From Promicromonospora sp. MEB111 (GTDB lineage Bacteria > Actinomycetota > Actinomycetes > Actinomycetales > Cellulomonadaceae), in NCBI RefSeq assembly GCF_030209445.1, contig NZ_JARVSD010000024.1, forward strand, positions 1-64,000: a stretch of DNA of 64,000 bases, given 5' to 3'. The stretch's first letter is position 1. The number at the start of each line of letters is the position of its first letter. Below, one piece after another: positions 43,144-51,637 of this stretch. The position numbers and the translations under genes were made by a program. The notes under the pieces were generated by a model that saw only the letters and a program-made list of their open reading frames with translations, ran no database searches and was not told the DNA's origin.

Positions 43144-44148
43144 ATGACCGGTCAGGACTGGATGGAGAAGGACTTCTACGCCGTGCTGGGCGTGTCCAAG
43201 GACGCCGACGACGCGGCCATCAAGAAGGCCTACCGCAAGCTCGCGCGCCAGTACCACCCCGACCAGAACCAGGGGGACGCGGCGGCGGAGTCCAAGTTCA
43301 AGGAGATCGGCGAGGCCTACGCGGTGCTCTCCGACGCGGAGCAGCGCCGCCAGTACGACGCCGTGCGCGCCATGGCGGGCGGGGCTCGCTTCTCGGCCGG
43401 CCCCGGCGGACCCGGTGCCGGTGGCTTCGAGGACATCATGGGTGCCATGTTCGGTGGCGCCCAGGGCGGCCGGGGCGGGCCGCGCGTCCGCTACTCGCAG
43501 GGCGGGAACGGCGGCGCGGGCTTCGAGGACATCCTCGGCTCCATGTTCGGCGGAGGCCGGACGGCCTACGGCGCGGGGACCACCGGGTACGCCTCACCGA
43601 CCCCGGGCGCGGACGTCGTCGCCCAGGTCACGCTGCCGTTCCGGGCGGCCGTGGAGGGCACGACGGCGGAGCTCGAGGTCAACGGCCGCACCATCACGGC
43701 CCGGATCCCCGCGGGGATCAACGACGGCAAGAAGATCCGGCTGCGCGGCAAGGGCCGGCCGGGGGTCGCCGGGGGCCCGGCGGGTGACCTCGTGGTCACG
43801 GTGCACGTCACGCCGCACCCGGTCTGGACGCTGGACGGCATGGACCTGCGCATGACCGTGCCCGTCACGTTCGTGGAGGCGGCGCTCGGCACCACGCTGG
43901 AGGTGCCGACCCTGGACGGCACCACCGTGCGGCTCAAGGTGCCCGCGGGCACGCCGTCGGGCCGGGTGCTGCGCGTCAAGGGCCGTGGCGTGGGGACGGC
44001 GAAGGCGACCGGCGACCTGCTCTTCACGGTGCAGGTGGCCGTGCCGCAGAAGCTCAGCAAGAAGGCCAGGCAGGCGCTCGAGGCGTTCGCCGCCGAGAGC
44101 GACGGCGAGGACGTGCGCGCCGGGCTGGCCGCGCGGGCGGCGGAGTGA
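43144..44148 (+). CDS. dnaJ: DnaJ chaperone, zinc-finger-less (CbpA/DnaJ1-like)
   Basis: A 334-residue Hsp40. J domain about residues 8-75 with [18 protein letters not shown] (the HPD loop stimulates DnaK ATPase), then a Gly/Phe-rich region ([17 protein letters not shown], repeated as [15 protein letters not shown]) and two C-terminal substrate-binding domains ([37 protein letters not shown]). The four CxxCxGxG zinc motifs of classical DnaJ are absent. A very strong GGAAGGAGGT ribosome site precedes the ATG, perhaps making up for the upstream hairpin. Confidence 0.93.
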   Translation: MTGQDWMEKDFYAVLGVSKDADDAAIKKAYRKLARQYHPDQNQGDAAAESKFKEIGEAYAVLSDAEQRRQYDAVRAMAGGARFSAGPGGPGAGGFEDIMGAMFGGAQGGRGGPRVRYSQGGNGGAGFEDILGSMFGGGRTAYGAGTTGYASPTPGADVVAQVTLPFRAAVEGTTAELEVNGRTITARIPAGINDGKKIRLRGKGRPGVAGGPAGDLVVTVHVTPHPVWTLDGMDLRMTVPVTFVEAALGTTLEVPTLDGTTVRLKVPAGTPSGRVLRVKGRGVGTAKATGDLLFTVQVAVPQKLSKKARQALEAFAAESDGEDVRAGLAARAAE

Positions 44149-44151
44149 CGG

Positions 44152-44185
44152 CCGGTGCGGTGGGGCGGCTGCCCTGCCGCACCGG
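44152..44185 (+). promoter_or_regulatory. Hairpin between dnaJ and hspR
   Basis: A 15-bp stem including two wobbles (44152-44166 with 44171-44185; outer arm CCGGTGCGG) and tetraloop GGCT, 3 bp after the dnaJ stop. It is a second attenuation-type structure in the operon. TTCGGCTAACCT just after it could contain a -10 for separate hspR transcription, but I see no convincing -35. Confidence 0.65.
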
Positions 44186-44237
44186 GTTCGGCTAACCTGC
44201 CCGCACCAACAGTGCAAGAGAGACTTGGGAGGTGCGC

Positions 44238-44690
44238 ATGGTCGACGACGACACACCCGTGCTCACCGTGTCCAAGGCCGCCGAGCTCGCGGGCATGCAC
44301 CCGCAGACGCTGCGGCAGTACGACCGCCTCGGCCTGGTGGTGCCCCGGCGCACGCGCGGCCGCGGCCGCCGGTACTCGCGCCGCGACGTGGCGCGCCTGC
44401 TGCAGGTGCAGCGGCTCGCCCAGGGCGAGGGCATCAACCTCGCCGGGATCAAGCGCATCCTCGACCTGGAGGCGCACGTCTCCGTGCTGGAGGAGCGCCT
44501 CGGCGACCTGCTGATGCGGGTCCAGGAGGAGGGGCGCGTGTTCGCCGCCGGACCGGCGGCGGGCGACGTCGTGGTGGTCCAGCGTGGTCAGCGCGTCCGC
44601 AGCGCGGCCGTGCGCGTGGACCTGGAGCACCGCGCCACCGGCGGGGGCGCCGTGGTGCTCTGGCGTCCGGCTCCGCGGCGCGAGGAGTAA
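44238..44690 (+). CDS. hspR: MerR-family heat-shock repressor HspR
   Basis: A 150-residue repressor. The MerR-type HTH is VLTVSKAAELAGMHPQTLRQYDR-like (SKAAELAGMHPQTLRQYDRL), with wing RTRGRGRRYSRRDVARL and a short coiled coil LEAHVSVLEERLGDLLMRVQE. The tail is basic. It binds HAIR elements as a DnaK-HspR complex and represses the dnaK operon; two such elements precede dnaK. ATG 44238 was chosen because GGGAGG lies 5 bp before it; GTG 44232 overlaps that site. Confidence 0.95.
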   Translation: MVDDDTPVLTVSKAAELAGMHPQTLRQYDRLGLVVPRRTRGRGRRYSRRDVARLLQVQRLAQGEGINLAGIKRILDLEAHVSVLEERLGDLLMRVQEEGRVFAAGPAAGDVVVVQRGQRVRSAAVRVDLEHRATGGGAVVLWRPAPRREE

Positions 44691-44720
44691 GCGCGTCCTC
44701 GGTGCGTGGCTGATTTCAGC

Positions 44721-44828
44721 GATGCCATTCTTTCGTTAATCAAGAATGCTCGCAGGAGTATAGGTAAGGCATTCCTTGCTCTACGCGATCTGCCATTTCG
44801 GAATACGATCGGGATATTCCGCAGGAGT
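44721..44828 (+). promoter_or_regulatory. A/T-rich leader with nested inverted repeats before the DUF1540 gene
   Basis: This 110-bp stretch is conspicuously less GC-rich than everything around it. It holds CATTCTT/AAGAATG (44726-44732 with 44742-44748), CGGAATA/TATTCCG (44799-44805 with 44815-44821) and two copies of CGCAGGAGT (44751 and 44820). The repeated NGAATN half-sites suggest a regulator-binding region or a structured leader for the gene at 44854. Confidence 0.5.
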
Positions 44829-44853
44829 GACGCACCGAGCGAGGAGAGATGCC

Positions 44854-45162
44854 ATGAGCACGCTGATGGAGATGCCCGAGGTCGTCGAGTGCTCGATCGA
44901 CGGCTGCGGGTACAACCACGACCACGGCTGTCACGCCGGCGCCGTCACCATCGGAGGGCACATGGGCGACGCCTCCTGTGCCACGTTCATCCCGCTGAGC
45001 ACCAAGGGCGGCCTGGACAAGGTGATCGCCCATGTCGGCGCCTGCCAGCGTGCGGAGTGCACCCACAACGACCACCTGGAGTGCAACGCGGCGTCGATCC
45101 GCGTGGGACCGGGCCCCGAGGACCCGGCGCACGCCGACTGCCTCACCTTCGAGCAGGGCTGA
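44854..45162 (+). CDS. DUF1540 cysteine-rich protein, two repeats
   Basis: A 102-residue protein made of two DUF1540 modules. Each has four cysteines: CSIDGCGYNHDHGC then ASC, and CQRAECTHNDHLEC then ADC, with histidines between. This is a small metal-binding (probably zinc or iron) fold of unknown role. ATG 44854 follows GAGGAGAG. The upstream region is unusually A/T-rich with inverted repeats, suggesting strong or specialised regulation. It is convergent with the GGDEF-like gene. Confidence 0.8.
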   Translation: MSTLMEMPEVVECSIDGCGYNHDHGCHAGAVTIGGHMGDASCATFIPLSTKGGLDKVIAHVGACQRAECTHNDHLECNAASIRVGPGPEDPAHADCLTFEQG

Positions 45163-45187
45163 ACCGGCGAGCAGGGCCGAACCGGGC
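45151..45187 (+). repeat. 18-19-bp tandem duplication at the DUF1540 gene end
   Basis: GAGCAGGGCTGAACCGGC (45151-45168) is followed by GAGCAGGGCCGAACCGGGC (45169-45187). The first copy carries the stop codon. A small hairpin CCGGGC/GCCCGG (45182-45187 with 45192-45197) follows. It was probably created by slippage and now serves as the 3' end. Confidence 0.7.
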
Positions 45188-45201
45188 TGAGGCCCGGGTG
45201 C

Positions 45202-45999
45202 TCAGCGCGCCAGGTGGTCCAGGAGCAGCAGGGCGTCGCCGTGCGTCCCGGGAAGCCGCTCGACCCACACCCGGGTCGGGCGGCGCACCTCTGTCGTGAG
45301 GCCGAGCACCTCGGCGTTGCGCTCCACGACGCGGCGCAGCGACTGGCCGAGCTCGGCCGTCGTCGGGCCCCGCTCGCACAGCACCACGAAGGTGCCGTCG
45401 CCCACGGCGGCCATCGGGTGGCCCTCGCCGAACACCTGGTGCAGCGTGCGGCCGATCGCGGCGGAGCGCGCCAGGCGCTGCCAGGTGTCGAGGTTCTCCA
45501 GGCCGACGTCGAGCACCAGCAGGCAGTGGGACTCGCCCGCGGTGGAGCCGGTGCGCTGGGCGACGCCGTAGGTCTCGCGCAGCCGCTCGCCCAGGTACTC
45601 GCCCGTGGGCAGGCCGGTCGAGGGGTCGTGCGTGGCGATCTGGTAGGGCACGCGCTCGCGCTCCCCGACCCAGCCGATCGCCGCGGCGCGCAGCGCGCCG
45701 ACATCCGTGGGCCGCCCGAAGGCGGCGTAGAGGCAGGCGACGTCGTCCAGGGCTTCGGTGATCCCGGCGCCCACGCCGGCGCGCGCCGCACCGAGCCGCT
45801 CGGCCGGCGCGATCACGCCACGGCCCTCGGCCAGTGCCTCTGCTAGCGCTTCTGCGGCGGGGTGCTCCCAGTCGTTCGGCCGGATCCAAACCGACGCCAG
45901 ACTCGTAGCTCGCCACCGCTCGCGCAGGTCGTGCACACGCACCCGCGCCTCCTGCTGTGCCTCGCTCATAATGATGGGACCCTCACGGGGATACATCAT
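45202..45999 (-). CDS. Degenerate GGDEF-domain-like protein
   Basis: A 265-residue soluble protein. The N-terminal 130 residues are helical (VRVHDLRERWRATSLASVWI) and resemble no domain I know. The second half follows a diguanylate cyclase pattern: HDPSTGLPTGEYLGERL aligns with HDxLTGLPNRxxLxxRL, and VGDGTFVVLCER sits where GGDEFxxLL belongs. The active-site acidic residues are lost, so it should not make cyclic-di-GMP; a sensory or scaffold role is more likely. It is divergent from the sigma-factor fusion gene, with 151 bp between starts. Confidence 0.6.
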   Translation of the reverse strand: MMYPREGPIIMSEAQQEARVRVHDLRERWRATSLASVWIRPNDWEHPAAEALAEALAEGRGVIAPAERLGAARAGVGAGITEALDDVACLYAAFGRPTDVGALRAAAIGWVGERERVPYQIATHDPSTGLPTGEYLGERLRETYGVAQRTGSTAGESHCLLVLDVGLENLDTWQRLARSAAIGRTLHQVFGEGHPMAAVGDGTFVVLCERGPTTAELGQSLRRVVERNAEVLGLTTEVRRPTRVWVERLPGTHGDALLLLDHLAR

Positions 46000-46150
46000 G
46001 ACGCACCTTCGGCTGTGACGTGCCGGACTTCACCCGGGCGTCACCCCGGAATCTGGAATTCCACCCCCTAAATCCTCCGCCTGGCTCTATAGTCTTGGCA
46101 GGACGGCGACAGTCAACGGCAGCGCGACCACCGCGAGAGTCTGGGCAGAC

Positions 46151-49100
46151 GTGAGGCAAGTCGAGAGCAGCACAGGGGAAACCCCGAGTGACGCGGAACT
46201 GATTCTGCAGGTCAGGGCAGGTGACCGCGACGCTTTTGGTGTGCTCTACGAGCGTCACTCAGCCGCCGCTCGAGCCCTCGCCCGCCAGTACGTCACGGCC
46301 GCTGACGCGGAGGACGTCGTCGCCGACGCCTTCAGCAAGCTGTTCGAGATGCTCCGTCGCGGGGTCGGCCCCGACGCCGGGTTCCGCCCCTACCTGTACA
46401 CGATGGTCCGCCACCGGTCGTTCGACGTGTCACGTGGCGCCGCACGCACCCGCCCGAGCACCGACGACGAGATCGAGTCCGTCCTCGGCCGGGTGGCCTC
46501 GAAGGACGACCCGGCACTCCAGGGCTTCGAGCGCAGCGTGATCGCCAAGGCCTACGTCGACCTGCCGGAGCGGTGGCGCGAGGTCCTCTGGTACGTGCTC
46601 GTGGACGAGCTCAAGCCCGCCCAGGTCGCGCCCGTGCTCGGCCTCAGCCCCAACGGGGTGTCCGCGCTGCTCTACCGCGCCAAGGAGGCGCTGCGGGCCG
46701 GGTACCTCCAGCAGCACCTGACGCACGCGCCGTCCGACACCTGCCGCACCGTCAACCCGCTGCTCGGCGGGTACGTGCGCGCGAGCCTGTCGAAGCGCGA
46801 GACCACCAAGATCGACGAGCACCTCTCCACCTGCGCCACCTGCAGCGCCCTCGTGCTCGAGCTGCACGACGTGGCGCACGGCATGAAGACCGTCATCGCC
46901 CCGCTGGTGCTGGGCGCGGGCGGCCTCGCCCTCGTCGGCGCCGGCGCCCCGATCGGCGGCATGGTCGTCGCCGCCAAGGCCGGCGCGGGCGCGGCGGCCG
47001 GTGGCGCGCACTCCGCCTCCGCCGTGAGCGCGGCGTCGAGCGGCTCGTTCTCCGGCGCGGTGTCGTCGGCCGTGTCCACCACCGCGGGTGCCGTCGCCTC
47101 CGCCGCGGCCGCCGCGACGGGTGGCAGCATGGCCGCGGGCGCGCTCGCCGTCGCCGCCGTCGGCCTGGTCGCGGCGCTGCAGATCACGGCGCCGCCCGAG
47201 GCGGACCCGCTGATCGACACGGTGATCGCCACGAACGACGCCCGGGAGCTGCCGGGTGGCGGTCCCGCCGAGAGGGTCAAGGGCGGCGAGCCCGTGCTGC
47301 CCACCGACGTGGTGCCGAACGAGGACACCGCGTACATCGAGGTCGACTACGCGGACGCCGCGCAGCCGCTTGCGCCCCGCCAGAGCCAGAACCTGTCGTT
47401 CACCGTGGAGAACACGGGTGCCGCCGACGCGACGGGCGCCCAGCTCGAGGTCACGCTCCCTAGCGGGCTCACCTCGGTGAAGCCGGAGGGTTCCTTCGGC
47501 ACGGGGATCGGCGGCCGTCTGGTCTCCAGCACCCGCCCGGCGGCGAGTGCGACCCCCACCGCCGAGGCCACGCCGACGCCCGGCGCGACCGGCAGCACGT
47601 CGTCGGAGGCGAAGGCCGACGCCTCGGCGGGCTCGTCCACCGGCGAGATCGCGGTGCCGACGACGCCGAGCGCGTCACCCAGCGCCCCCGCCACCGAGGG
47701 CACCGTCCCGGTCGAGACCCCGGTCGGCTGCGCGCCGACGGAGCGGACGAACGTCCTGCTCTGCTCGATCGGCGAGCTCGCGCAGGGCGCGACGCGCAGC
47801 GTCGTCGTGCCGGTGCAGGCCAACGCCGGTGGCGACTACCCGGTCAGCGCCAAGGTCTGGGCCGACGGCCTCGAGCCGATGAGCGCCGACCTGCCGAGCC
47901 GCACGGTCGCGCCGTTCGGCCAGGAGCTGTCCGCGCAGAGCAGGGACGTCTCGCTGTCCAGCCCCGGCACCGCCCCGCTGCCCGTCACCCTGGTCAGCAC
48001 CGGTGACCGCACGGTGGCCCCGGGCTGGGCCGTCGCCGTGTCCCTGCCGGACGGCGTCAAGCCGGCGTCGGCGCAGTCGCAGCTCTCCTGCGCGGCCGGT
48101 GACCTGCCGAACAGCTGGCTCTGCACGCCCCTCGCCGGGATCTTCGGTTCGACGCTGCAGCTCGAGCCGGGCGCGGCCGTCGACATGTCGCTGAACGTGA
48201 CCACCGCCGCGTCGTCCACGGCGCAGCCAGCCGAGCTGGGCGTCGCGAACGTCCGGCCGGTCCTCGACGGCAGCGCGCGCTCCGCCTCGGCCACGCTGGT
48301 CGCCACCTCGGCCTGGACCAACGCCGGTGCCGGCGTGGGCACCGTGACCGCGTCCTGCCTCGCCGAGGGCGGGGCCGACAAGGCCGACGCCGCCGTGATC
48401 GGCAGCTACACCAACACGACCCAGCGCGTCGTGCGCGTCGCCCTCGAGGCGGCCGGCAGCCGCGAGGCCACGGGCCAGGACGTGGCGCCCGGCGAGTCCG
48501 CGCGGGTCACCGTGCACGACGGCATGCGTGTCCCGGCCGGCCTGGCCACGTTCGTGCTGACCACCGACGTGGACGGCAGCACCTACGAGACCCGTGTCGC
48601 GGCCGGTGACCACCGCGCGGTGGACTGCTACCGGCCCACGTGGGACACCGCGACGAGCGTGCAGACCGTCAACGCCGGCGGCACCGTGGGCGTCAAGGGC
48701 ACGATCACCAACAAGACCGGCGAGTCGATGTTCGCCGTCATGTCGGTGCCCGTGGGCGGTGACACGCTCAAGTCGGTCAAGGTGCCCGTCGCGGCAGACG
48801 GCACGTGGGACCTCTCCGTGGACACGGGCCGCACGCACGTGCCGGCGGGCGACGTCACGTTCCACCTCTCCCGTGAGGTCGCGGACTCGGACGGCGACCT
48901 GGCGGACGCCGTGAGCGCGCCCGCCAACAACCCGACGCAGTCCTTCGCCGCCGCCCAGATCCAGCCCGCCGCGGGCGAGCGGACCATGTCGTCGGAGTCC
49001 TGCGTCTTCGACGCGGCCCAGGACCGCTCGGTGCAGACCTTCACGGTCACCGCCGACAACACGGCCTCGACCCTGCCCGTGCCCTTCCACGTCGGGGACG

Positions 49101-49702
49101 TCACCCGGACCGTGCCCGCCGGGCAGACCGAGGTGATCGAGTTCCCGGTGGTCTGGGGCACCGACACCGTGCCGCTGACGGCGGCCGGCCAGACGCTCGA
49201 CCAGCTCGACGTCCGGTTCAAGTCCTGTGCCGAGGTGACCTGGCCGACGGTCGAGCAGCTCACGGTCGCCACCGCGGCCGAGTGCGTCGACCAGAACGTG
49301 CAGGTCCAGGCGACGGTCGAGAACGGGACCGGCCGCGAGTGGCGCGGCGTGCTCGTCCAGGACGCCACCGGCGCGACGAGCGAGGAGCAGGCGGTCCCCG
49401 CCGGGTCGACCACGTTCGTGCTGCCCCAGCAGCCCCTGTTCACCCTCGACGGCAACGTCACCGTGCGGCTGACGCGTGAGCTGGAGGGCAACTCCTTCAC
49501 GGTGGAGAAGTCGTTCGCCGTGAAGGGCGAGAACTGCGTGCTGCCCGATCCGACCTGCGAGCCGACCGGGGACCAGAGCGCCGAGCAGGCCGCGTTCGTG
49601 CCCCGGGTCGCGGCTCCGACGGACAGCCCCTGGCGACGGCTGATGGGCCTCGACGGTTGCGAGCCCGCCGACACCCCCGAGCCCGAGCAGCCGCAGGCCT
49701 AG
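46151..49702 (+). CDS. ECF sigma factor fused to zinc finger, membrane helix and large extracellular region
   Basis: A 1183-residue fusion. Residues about 15-95 are sigma region 2 (DAELILQVRAGDRDAFGVLY; TAADAEDVVADAFSKLFEML; RPYLYTMVRHRSFD) and about 135-190 are region 4 (LPERWREVLWYVLVDELKPA; LGLSPNGVSALLYRAKEALR). A zf-HC2-like motif follows (DEHLSTCATC near 222), then an Ala/Gly-rich hydrophobic stretch with a helix near 330-345. About 830 residues lie beyond it, starting with a Thr/Pro/Ser-rich linker and several beta-sandwich-like repeats of the DUF11/CARDB kind, with paired cysteines. The sigma domain would be membrane-tethered and need proteolysis or signal transfer. GTG start; TATAGT (46088-46093) may be its -10. 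Confidence 0.85.
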   Translation: MRQVESSTGETPSDAELILQVRAGDRDAFGVLYERHSAAARALARQYVTAADAEDVVADAFSKLFEMLRRGVGPDAGFRPYLYTMVRHRSFDVSRGAARTRPSTDDEIESVLGRVASKDDPALQGFERSVIAKAYVDLPERWREVLWYVLVDELKPAQVAPVLGLSPNGVSALLYRAKEALRAGYLQQHLTHAPSDTCRTVNPLLGGYVRASLSKRETTKIDEHLSTCATCSALVLELHDVAHGMKTVIAPLVLGAGGLALVGAGAPIGGMVVAAKAGAGAAAGGAHSASAVSAASSGSFSGAVSSAVSTTAGAVASAAAAATGGSMAAGALAVAAVGLVAALQITAPPEADPLIDTVIATNDARELPGGGPAERVKGGEPVLPTDVVPNEDTAYIEVDYADAAQPLAPRQSQNLSFTVENTGAADATGAQLEVTLPSGLTSVKPEGSFGTGIGGRLVSSTRPAASATPTAEATPTPGATGSTSSEAKADASAGSSTGEIAVPTTPSASPSAPATEGTVPVETPVGCAPTERTNVLLCSIGELAQGATRSVVVPVQANAGGDYPVSAKVWADGLEPMSADLPSRTVAPFGQELSAQSRDVSLSSPGTAPLPVTLVSTGDRTVAPGWAVAVSLPDGVKPASAQSQLSCAAGDLPNSWLCTPLAGIFGSTLQLEPGAAVDMSLNVTTAASSTAQPAELGVANVRPVLDGSARSASATLVATSAWTNAGAGVGTVTASCLAEGGADKADAAVIGSYTNTTQRVVRVALEAAGSREATGQDVAPGESARVTVHDGMRVPAGLATFVLTTDVDGSTYETRVAAGDHRAVDCYRPTWDTATSVQTVNAGGTVGVKGTITNKTGESMFAVMSVPVGGDTLKSVKVPVAADGTWDLSVDTGRTHVPAGDVTFHLSREVADSDGDLADAVSAPANNPTQSFAAAQIQPAAGERTMSSESCVFDAAQDRSVQTFTVTADNTASTLPVPFHVGDVTRTVPAGQTEVIEFPVVWGTDTVPLTAAGQTLDQLDVRFKSCAEVTWPTVEQLTVATAAECVDQNVQVQATVENGTGREWRGVLVQDATGATSEEQAVPAGSTTFVLPQQPLFTLDGNVTVRLTRELEGNSFTVEKSFAVKGENCVLPDPTCEPTGDQSAEQAAFVPRVAAPTDSPWRRLMGLDGCEPADTPEPEQPQA

Positions 49703-49709
49703 CACCCGG

Positions 49710-49729
49710 GGCGCCCCATCAGGGGCGCC
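49710..49729. terminator. Hairpin between convergent sigma-fusion and upp genes
   Basis: An 8-bp perfect stem GGCGCCCC/GGGGCGCC (49710-49717 with 49722-49729), loop ATCA. It lies 7 bp after one stop and 9 bp from the other and can serve both directions. Confidence 0.7.
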
Positions 49730-49738
49730 ACGCCGGCG

Positions 49739-50374
49739 TCAGACGATGCCGTACAGCCGGTCCCCGGCGTCGCCCAGGCCGGGCACGATGTAGGCCTTCT
49801 CGTTGAGGCGCTCGTCCACGGCCGCGACCACGACCGACAGGTTCGCGCGGTCGCCCACGTGCTCCTCCAGGAGCGCGATGCCCTCCGGGGCGGCCAGCAG
49901 GCAGACCGCCGTGACCTCGCGCGCGCCGCGCTCCAGCACGTAGTCGATCGCCGCGACCAGCGTGCCGCCCGTGGCGAGCATCGGGTCGATGAGGAACACG
50001 TGCCGGCCGGTGAGGTCGTCGGGCAGGCGGTTCGCGTACGTGACGGCCTTGAACGTCTCCTCGTCGCGCACCAGGCCGAGGAATCCGACCTCCGCCGTCG
50101 GGAGCAGGCGGCTCATACCGTCCAGCATGCCCAGCCCCGCGCGCAGGATCGGCACCACCAGCGGCGGCGGGGACGCGAGGCGCGTGCCCGTCATGGTGGT
50201 GATCGGCGTCTTCACCTCGTGCGGCTCGGTGGCGATCTCGCGCGTGGCCTCGTAGGCCAGGAGCGTGACCAGCTCGTCGACCAGCAGGCGGAAGGTGGGC
50301 GAGTCCGTGGTCTCGTCCCGCAGGACGGTCAGCTTGTGGGCTACCAGGGGATGATCGACGACGTGAAGGCGCAT
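49739..50374 (-). CDS. upp: Uracil phosphoribosyltransferase
   Basis: A 211-residue cytosolic salvage enzyme forming UMP from uracil and PRPP. Motifs: [18 protein letters not shown] near residue 19, [13 protein letters not shown] near 75, the PRPP loop [15 protein letters not shown] near 128 and the uracil-binding [15 protein letters not shown] at the C-terminus. Length is typical. ATG 50374 starts at the standard [10 protein letters not shown]. It is divergent from tadA, as is usual in actinobacteria. Confidence 0.97.
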   Translation of the reverse strand: MRLHVVDHPLVAHKLTVLRDETTDSPTFRLLVDELVTLLAYEATREIATEPHEVKTPITTMTGTRLASPPPLVVPILRAGLGMLDGMSRLLPTAEVGFLGLVRDEETFKAVTYANRLPDDLTGRHVFLIDPMLATGGTLVAAIDYVLERGAREVTAVCLLAAPEGIALLEEHVGDRANLSVVVAAVDERLNEKAYIVPGLGDAGDRLYGIV

Positions 50375-50456
50375 GGGGCCAACGCTACCGGGCGGTCGAA
50401 CGGCGAGGCGGTGCGGAGGCCCGGAAAGTCGCCAGTCCCACACTAGGGTGACCTGT

Positions 50457-50948
50457 GTGTCCGACACAGCAAGCCTGAGCGCCGCCGAGCGCCGCGCGCA
50501 CTGGGAACGGTGGATGGGCGTCGCCCTCGACGAGGCCCGGCGTGCCCTGGACACCGGCGACGTGCCGGTCGGCGCCCTGGTGCTCGACGAGGCGGGCGAC
50601 GTGATCGGCGTCGGGCACAACGAGCGCGAGGCGACGGGGGACCCGACCGCCCACGCCGAGGTGCTCGCGATGCGGGCGGCCGCGGCCGCGCGCGGCGAGT
50701 GGCGGCTGTCCGGCTGCACGCTCGTGGTCACGCTGGAGCCGTGCCCGATGTGCGCGGGCGCCCTGGTGCAGTCGAGGGTGCGGCGGCTGGTCCTCGGAGC
50801 CTGGGACCCGAAGGCCGGCGCCACGGGCTCCGTGTGGGACCTGGTGCGCGACCAGCGGGCGCTGCACGAGGTCGAGGTGCTGGGCGGCTTCCGCGAGGAC
50901 GAGTGCGGGGCGCTGCTCCGGGAGTTCTTCGGGGCGCGGCGGGGCTGA
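50457..50948 (+). CDS. tadA: tRNA-specific adenosine deaminase
   Basis: A 163-residue zinc deaminase that converts A34 to inosine in tRNA-Arg(ACG). The CDA fold shows HAEVLAM near residue 65 (zinc His and catalytic Glu) and [14 protein letters not shown] near 95 (two zinc Cys). [15 protein letters not shown] is the typical ending. The start was set at GTG 50457; GTG 50448 is an alternative three codons upstream. Confidence 0.93.
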   Translation: MSDTASLSAAERRAHWERWMGVALDEARRALDTGDVPVGALVLDEAGDVIGVGHNEREATGDPTAHAEVLAMRAAAAARGEWRLSGCTLVVTLEPCPMCAGALVQSRVRRLVLGAWDPKAGATGSVWDLVRDQRALHEVEVLGGFREDECGALLREFFGARRG

Positions 50949-50962
50949 CGGGCGGGGCCGCG

Positions 50963-51637
50963 TCAGACCTGCGGCAGCGCCGCGCTGAGCTGGTCGAGCA
51001 GCGTGCGCAGGCGCAGCAGGTACAGCCGCTCGTTGGCCAGGCTGGACATGTTCGCGACGGCGTCGTCGCCGTCCTGGTACTTGACGATCATGAGCTCGAA
51101 CTCCGTGAGGTCGCGGCGCCAGTTGTAACCCTGGACCCGCTCCCGCCAGCGGTGCAGCTTCTCGACCAGGGCGCTGTCGGGCGCCCGGCTCAGCACGCCC
51201 GAGGCGAGTGCGACGTCGACCGCCGACAGAGCCAGCCGGGGGCTGACCGAGAGGGCGCGGTCGCCGCCCGTCCGCAGCCCGGCGAGCCGGCGCTCGACGA
51301 TGGCGCGGTTCTGGCGCAGCTCGAAGATCACCGAGGCGACCAGCTCCGAGCGGCGCTCCGTCTCGGCGTTCTGCCGCTCCACGATCAGCCCGGTGACACC
51401 CGCGAGCAGGGTCAGCGAGTTGACCCAGGGTTCCCACTCCGGGCCGACGCCGAGGATCCACAGGATGCCCAGCACGAACGCGACGCCCAGAAGGGTGTAG
51501 GTCACGACGGCGACGGTCACGCGCCGTCGTCGGGCCCAGCGGCGCCCGGACCAGGCGGTCCCGGCCCGCTGCCGCAGCAGCCTCAGCCGCGCGCGGACCG
51601 CCTCCGGCGCCCCGCGCACACCCGGGCCCCGGGTCAC
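50963..51637 (-). CDS. Hypothetical two-helix membrane protein paired with an EgtD-like gene
   Basis: A 224-residue protein I do not recognise. An Arg-rich cytosolic N-terminus (about 40 residues) precedes two helices (about 41-63 and 68-85), then a long soluble helical domain with QNAETERRSELVASVIFELR and ending in NERLYLLRLRTLLDQLSAAL. It begins with GTG inside the stop of the methyltransferase gene (GTGA), so translation of the two is coupled and they probably work together. No catalytic motif is visible. Confidence 0.6.
   Translation of the reverse strand: MTRGPGVRGAPEAVRARLRLLRQRAGTAWSGRRWARRRRVTVAVVTYTLLGVAFVLGILWILGVGPEWEPWVNSLTLLAGVTGLIVERQNAETERRSELVASVIFELRQNRAIVERRLAGLRTGGDRALSVSPRLALSAVDVALASGVLSRAPDSALVEKLHRWRERVQGYNWRRDLTEFELMIVKYQDGDDAVANMSSLANERLYLLRLRTLLDQLSAALPQV

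Noticed and set aside
44213-44227. CAAG-AGAGA-CTTG before hspR as a third HAIR element
   Set aside because: The half-sites are in the wrong orientation and spacing compared with CTTGAGT-N7-ACTCAAG.
47675-49705. A 676-codon minus-strand frame opposite the sigma-fusion exterior region
   Set aside because: The plus-strand frame continues without break from the sigma domain. The antisense translation is Arg/Gly/His-rich and featureless.
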